From positions 124,001 to 188,000 of the forward strand of contig DUBS01000035.1 of NCBI GenBank assembly GCA_012960225.1: a stretch of 64,000 bases of DNA. The letters are read 5' to 3'. A model generated the notes under the pieces. The model had not been told where the DNA came from. It was given only the letters and a program-made list of their open reading frames with translations, and did no database searches. The translations under genes and the position numbers were made by a program. This DNA comes from Gemmatimonadota bacterium. GTDB taxonomy: Bacteria > Gemmatimonadota > Gemmatimonadetes > Longimicrobiales > Gaopeijiaceae. Below are positions 60,525 to 64,000 of this stretch, one piece after another (positions within the stretch are counted from its first letter, which is position 1; each line of letters opens with the position of its first letter).

Positions 60525-62553
60525 GAGCGAAACAATGTCCTCCGAGCGTCAAGGAGCGTCAACGGCACTCCTCGCTGTTGACACAGGTGGAACCTTCACA
60601 GATCTGGTCCTTCTCAGAGAAGGACAAATCCGAACACTTAAGGTGTCATCGACACCCGAAGACCCCTCACAAGCAGTGTTAGACGGGATCTTACAGATCT
60701 TTGGGATTACTGACGTGGCTAGCAGCAAAGACGATCCGTTTACCCTTCTTCACGGCTCAACAGTTGCCACGAACACTTTACTTGAACGACGCGGGGCCAA
60801 GGTGTTACTGGTGACCAACAGAGGGTTTGAGGACGTAATTGAAATCGGCAGGCAGAACCGACCTCAGCTGTACGCGTTGGTTGGACATAGGCTTCCCCCG
60901 TTGGTGATGCGTGATGATCGCGTGGGGATTAGCGGGAGAATTGGGCCCCAAGGTGAAGAAATTGAACCGCTTGACCTTGAGGAACTCGCAACCCTCGCTC
61001 TTCAGATTAAGGAACATAATGCTGAAGCTATCGCCATCTCACTTCTGCACAGTTACGCCAACGATGCACATGAGCAAATCGTTGCAGAAGCCGTAGGTGA
61101 TATTGGGCTACCGCTGTCGGTTTCCGCTGACTTAGTACCAGAATTCCGAGAGTATGAGCGTACATCCACCACCGTAGTAAACGCCTATGTGGCGCCAATC
61201 ATGAGCAATTACCTCGGGCGCATCTCGAAAGAAGCAGGTGCAACACGAGTGAGAATCATGGGATCGAATGGGGGTGTGCTACCAGTTGAGCGAGCAAGAA
61301 AAGAACCAGTGCACACAGTCCTTTCTGGCCCTGCTGGAGGGGTTATCGGAGCACTAACTTGGGCCGAACGCTCAGGTAGGAAGCAAATTATTTCATTTGA
61401 TATGGGAGGAACGTCCACTGACGTATCCTTGTGTCCTGGGCACCCACTCAGGACTCGAGAGTTTGAGATCGCAGGGCAACCCACGGCAATACCGGTCCTG
61501 GACATCCATACCGTCGGTGCTGGTGGCGGATCTCTGGCCAGGGTCGACGCGGGCGGTGCGCTCAGGGTAGGACCTCAGAGCGCCGGAGCAGAACCCGGAC
61601 CGATCTGCTATGGCAGAGGCGGATCCAGGGTCACAGTAACTGATGCCCATGTTTGGCTTGGGCGTCTTCCGGCTTCTTCCTTCCTAGGTGGTAGCGAAAC
61701 TCTTGACCGAGACGCAATTCGTGATCCGCTGGGAGTGCTGGCAGCAGCACTCGGTGCGTCTCTTGAAGAAACCGCCGAAGGGATCTTGGCCGTGGCGGAC
61801 ACAGCAATGGAGCGAGCCCTGCGTGTGATCTCGGTAGAGCGTGGCTACGATCCAGAGGATTTTACCATCGTGGCATTCGGCGGTGCCGGTGGCCTGCACG
61901 TCACTGAGGTTACTGAGCGACTAGGGGCTCGAGAGGCCCTGATCCCCCCAGATCCCGGCCTCTTATCAGCCTACGGAATGCTGGCTTCGCCCGTGACCCG
62001 AGAAACTGCCCGCACTGTGCTGCAAGCCACCGATGATTCAGGGGCTGATGACTACATTGACGACGCACTGGCAGGGCTCGCTCTTCAGGCATGGACGGAA
62101 ATGGTAGAGGAGGGGTCAGACCCGGACGAACTATCCACTACACTCTGGATTGACGCTCGATATCGAGGGCAGAGCTTTGAGCTAAGGGTTCACGCCGAAG
62201 ATTGGGTCGAACGCTTCCACAACTTACACGAGGAACGCTACGGGTATCGCCGAGATGGAACAGCGGTAGAGGCAGTCACTTTGCGCGCAGTAGTGACCGC
62301 ACCAGCTCCACTACTTGCGGTCCATAGACTCCCGATTGCTGATGGTCCACCACCGACCCTCTCAACTAACGTGGTCTATAGGGACAGAGAGATAGAGGCA
62401 CTACTGGTATCTCGAAGCGACTTACGTTTAGAACACGTCTTAGAGGGTCCGCTGATCGTTCAGGAATACAGTGGAACGACATGGGCGCCCCCTGGCTGGA
62501 CCGTAAGGCCGGATCTCTGGGGATGCTTACACCTTACAAGGGGGCTGGGCTAA
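60523..62553 (+). CDS. Hydantoinase/oxoprolinase family protein, subunit A
   Basis: From ATG 60523 the protein has 676 residues; GGAGG lies about 11 nt upstream, inside trpE. An ASKHA ATPase start is seen (LLAVDTGGTFTDLVLLREGQI) and LLHGSTVATNTLLERRGAKVLLVTNRGFEDV. SADLVPEFREYERTSTTVVNAYVAP, MGSNGGVLPV, SFDMGGTSTDVSL, VGAGGGSLARVD and FGGAGGLHVTEV follow. Subunit A binds ATP and, with subunit B, opens cyclic amides (5-oxoproline, hydantoins) or carboxylates ketones. Subunit B is not adjacent, and the fused eukaryote-like form (about 1280 residues) is excluded by length. Substrate open. Confidence 0.9.
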   Translation: MSETMSSERQGASTALLAVDTGGTFTDLVLLREGQIRTLKVSSTPEDPSQAVLDGILQIFGITDVASSKDDPFTLLHGSTVATNTLLERRGAKVLLVTNRGFEDVIEIGRQNRPQLYALVGHRLPPLVMRDDRVGISGRIGPQGEEIEPLDLEELATLALQIKEHNAEAIAISLLHSYANDAHEQIVAEAVGDIGLPLSVSADLVPEFREYERTSTTVVNAYVAPIMSNYLGRISKEAGATRVRIMGSNGGVLPVERARKEPVHTVLSGPAGGVIGALTWAERSGRKQIISFDMGGTSTDVSLCPGHPLRTREFEIAGQPTAIPVLDIHTVGAGGGSLARVDAGGALRVGPQSAGAEPGPICYGRGGSRVTVTDAHVWLGRLPASSFLGGSETLDRDAIRDPLGVLAAALGASLEETAEGILAVADTAMERALRVISVERGYDPEDFTIVAFGGAGGLHVTEVTERLGAREALIPPDPGLLSAYGMLASPVTRETARTVLQATDDSGADDYIDDALAGLALQAWTEMVEEGSDPDELSTTLWIDARYRGQSFELRVHAEDWVERFHNLHEERYGYRRDGTAVEAVTLRAVVTAPAPLLAVHRLPIADGPPPTLSTNVVYRDREIEALLVSRSDLRLEHVLEGPLIVQEYSGTTWAPPGWTVRPDLWGCLHLTRGLG

Positions 62554-62670
62554 TACGGCACGTTGTCTAAGATATAAGCAGATTATTGGGGGCAATTACC
62601 TTTGAGCTTTCATACAGTAATGGCTAATCAAACATGAACCCTGTTCGAGAGACTGCTGCGCTGGGACGAG

Positions 62671-64000
62671 ATGAGTAGAGCAAGCAAGCAAGCACTGCAC
62701 GAGAGCCCAAAGAGTGGCACTGAGAACCTTCGTCCGCCCTATAAGGAGGCCTGGATCGCAGGAGCACTCGTATTTGCTCTATACTGGCTCACGCTATCTC
62801 CGACAACAGCATTCTGGGATACCAGCGAGTATATCGCGACAGGCCACATGCTTGGTATTCCACACCCTCCAGGGAATCCGCTCTTTGTAGTCCTCGCCAG
62901 AGCATGGTCCGTGGTTTTCACATTTTTCGGCCTATCGGTAGCAACCAGTATTAATCTATTCAGTGCTTTCATGTCGGCCGCCGCTCACGCTATGTGGTTC
63001 CTAGTAACACACCACATCCTGCGCTACTTCTCGAGCGACAAGCTTTTCCGCCTTGTCGGGGCTGCGGCAGCCGTTCTTGTGAGTTCGACTTCCTTTACAG
63101 TCTGGAGCCAGTCAAACGTCAATGAGAAGGTTTACACAGTCTCACTCTTCACGATCGCCCTTCTATCGTGGCTAGCGGTCCGATGGCAAGAGAACCTGGG
63201 GAAAGGCAAGGACGACAATCTACTCATTCTGATGGTGTTCATTCTCGCCTTAAGTGTGGGAAATCACCTGATGGCGTTCCTCGTCGCCCCCGCCATCGGA
63301 ATCTTCATACTCGTGGTTCATCCTCAAACTCTCTTGAACTGGCGCTTGTACTTGGTTGGTGCAGCCGTAGCGATAGTCGGACTATCAATTCATCTATTTC
63401 TGCCCTTACGTGCTGGACTTCAGCCGGTAATCAACGAGGCAGCACCGGCTTGCCCAGATATCAGCTCTGCGCTCTCAGCTGTGGTTACGTATGGCAAAAC
63501 TGGCTGTGCAGCGCTAGCCGAAGCACTCAATCGCACTCAATACGAGAAACCACCTCTACTTCCTAGGTCGGCTCCACTGGTCTCACAGGTTGCGAACTAC
63601 CTTCAGTATTTCGACTGGCAGTGGGCCAGGTCTCTCGATGGTAGCAACGTGCTCTTCTCTAATTGGCGCCTACCATTCACGATGCTATTCACAGGGTTAG
63701 GCGTATGGGGTGCAATCGAGCACGCAAGAAGAGACCGGACGAGCTTCATTTTCTTGGCCACGCTCTTCGTGACCTTATCCGCCGGCCTAGTCTACTACCT
63801 GAATTTCAGATACGGATATTCACTTCCGGACCCAATCGCTGACAGAGGACTCCATGAAGTTCGTGAACGTGACTACTTCTTTATAGTCAGCTTCTCGGTA
63901 TGGGGGCTTTGGGCAGGCATGGGCATTGCAACTCTTTGGCGGGAGGCAAGCCGTGAGGTGCGCTCGGGCCTCGCGAAGGCCAGCCCAATCCTTGGGTTGG
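62671..64000 (+). CDS. DUF2723 polytopic membrane protein, glycosyltransferase-like (3' end outside window)
   Basis: The frame from ATG 62671 is open to the window end (443 codons). After a charged 25-residue lead and helix 1 (WIAGALVFALYWLTL) comes FWDTSEYIATGHMLGIPHPPGNPLFVVLARAW, the DUF2723 hallmark with Asp and Glu in the first loop, as in GT-C mannosyltransferases. Many helices follow. REVRERDYFF-like EVRERDYFFIVSFS near residue 408 is another family marker. These proteins are thought to use lipid-linked sugars to glycosylate periplasmic proteins or lipids; they are typical of Bacteroidota and Gemmatimonadota. The remaining C-terminal part lies beyond the window. Confidence 0.9.
   Translation, partial: MSRASKQALHESPKSGTENLRPPYKEAWIAGALVFALYWLTLSPTTAFWDTSEYIATGHMLGIPHPPGNPLFVVLARAWSVVFTFFGLSVATSINLFSAFMSAAAHAMWFLVTHHILRYFSSDKLFRLVGAAAAVLVSSTSFTVWSQSNVNEKVYTVSLFTIALLSWLAVRWQENLGKGKDDNLLILMVFILALSVGNHLMAFLVAPAIGIFILVVHPQTLLNWRLYLVGAAVAIVGLSIHLFLPLRAGLQPVINEAAPACPDISSALSAVVTYGKTGCAALAEALNRTQYEKPPLLPRSAPLVSQVANYLQYFDWQWARSLDGSNVLFSNWRLPFTMLFTGLGVWGAIEHARRDRTSFIFLATLFVTLSAGLVYYLNFRYGYSLPDPIADRGLHEVRERDYFFIVSFSVWGLWAGMGIATLWREASREVRSGLAKASPILGL

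Overview
The window looks like a chromosomal segment of an aerobic, heterotrophic, Gram-negative bacterium, most likely Gemmatimonadota or a close relative. This is inference from gene content: a SusC/SusD pair with stand-alone plug proteins, a very large NAD-glutamate dehydrogenase, a DUF2723 glycosyltransferase, secreted S9 and serine-hydrolase enzymes, a DUF6152/PQQ-dehydrogenase pair, heme A synthase with a DUF420 protein, and many lipoprotein signals. Base composition is moderate and genes are tightly packed on both strands. I see no phage, transposase, integrase, CRISPR or plasmid gene.

Layout. 1-3300: minus-strand envelope genes (a membrane protein cut by the window edge, an NHL-propeller lipoprotein, a secreted protein of unknown role). 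3435-5592: a dense block of 18 tRNA genes, 16 of them head-to-tail on the minus strand, followed by initiator tRNA-fMet and a plus-strand tRNA-Pro. 5777-13391: plus-strand NIPSNAP protein, an S9 peptidase broken by one stop codon, a TPR protein, DUF6152, a PQQ dehydrogenase and RmuC. 13501-20419: two tandem copies of an unrecognised small membrane protein, a methyltransferase with an in-frame UGA, a CoA-transferase, a secreted creatininase-like protein and two secreted hydrolases. 20438-30160: a ferredoxin-dependent 2-oxoacid oxidoreductase operon and the giant glutamate dehydrogenase. 30310-40888: alpha/beta hydrolase, a gluconate-dehydrogenase-like GMC pair, PgeF with a coupled four-cysteine mini-protein, 2-oxoglutarate dehydrogenase E1, quinone oxidoreductase, exonuclease, cupredoxin. 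40912-47497: SusC/SusD flanked on both sides by plug-only proteins. 47674-64000: membrane protein, patatin, acyl-CoA dehydrogenase, ctaA-DUF420, kinase-like protein, Bcp, V4R-like protein, an E1-alpha subunit, coiled-coil protein, M20 peptidase, trpE, hydantoinase A and a DUF2723 protein that runs off the end.

How the genes work together. Several enzymes meet at 2-oxoglutarate: the NAD-glutamate dehydrogenase makes it, SucA and KorAB can both oxidise it, and the NAD(P)H/ferredoxin-type flavoprotein next to KorAB links the ferredoxin pool to pyridine nucleotides. Secreted peptidases and hydrolases, the SusCD importer and the PQQ and GMC dehydrogenases fit a scavenging life style on peptides, sugars and alcohols, with electrons passed to a heme A-containing oxidase.

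The most unusual item is the methyltransferase at 14404-15210. A single UGA falls where relatives, as I recall them, carry cysteine, and it is followed at bacterial-SECIS distance by a two-tier hairpin with G in the second loop position. I propose a selenoprotein, with nonsense mutation or sequence error as the rival explanation. Two other single-base anomalies in the window (a UAG in the S9 peptidase, an AUA in place of a start codon at 31485) mean that base-level error must be excluded first.
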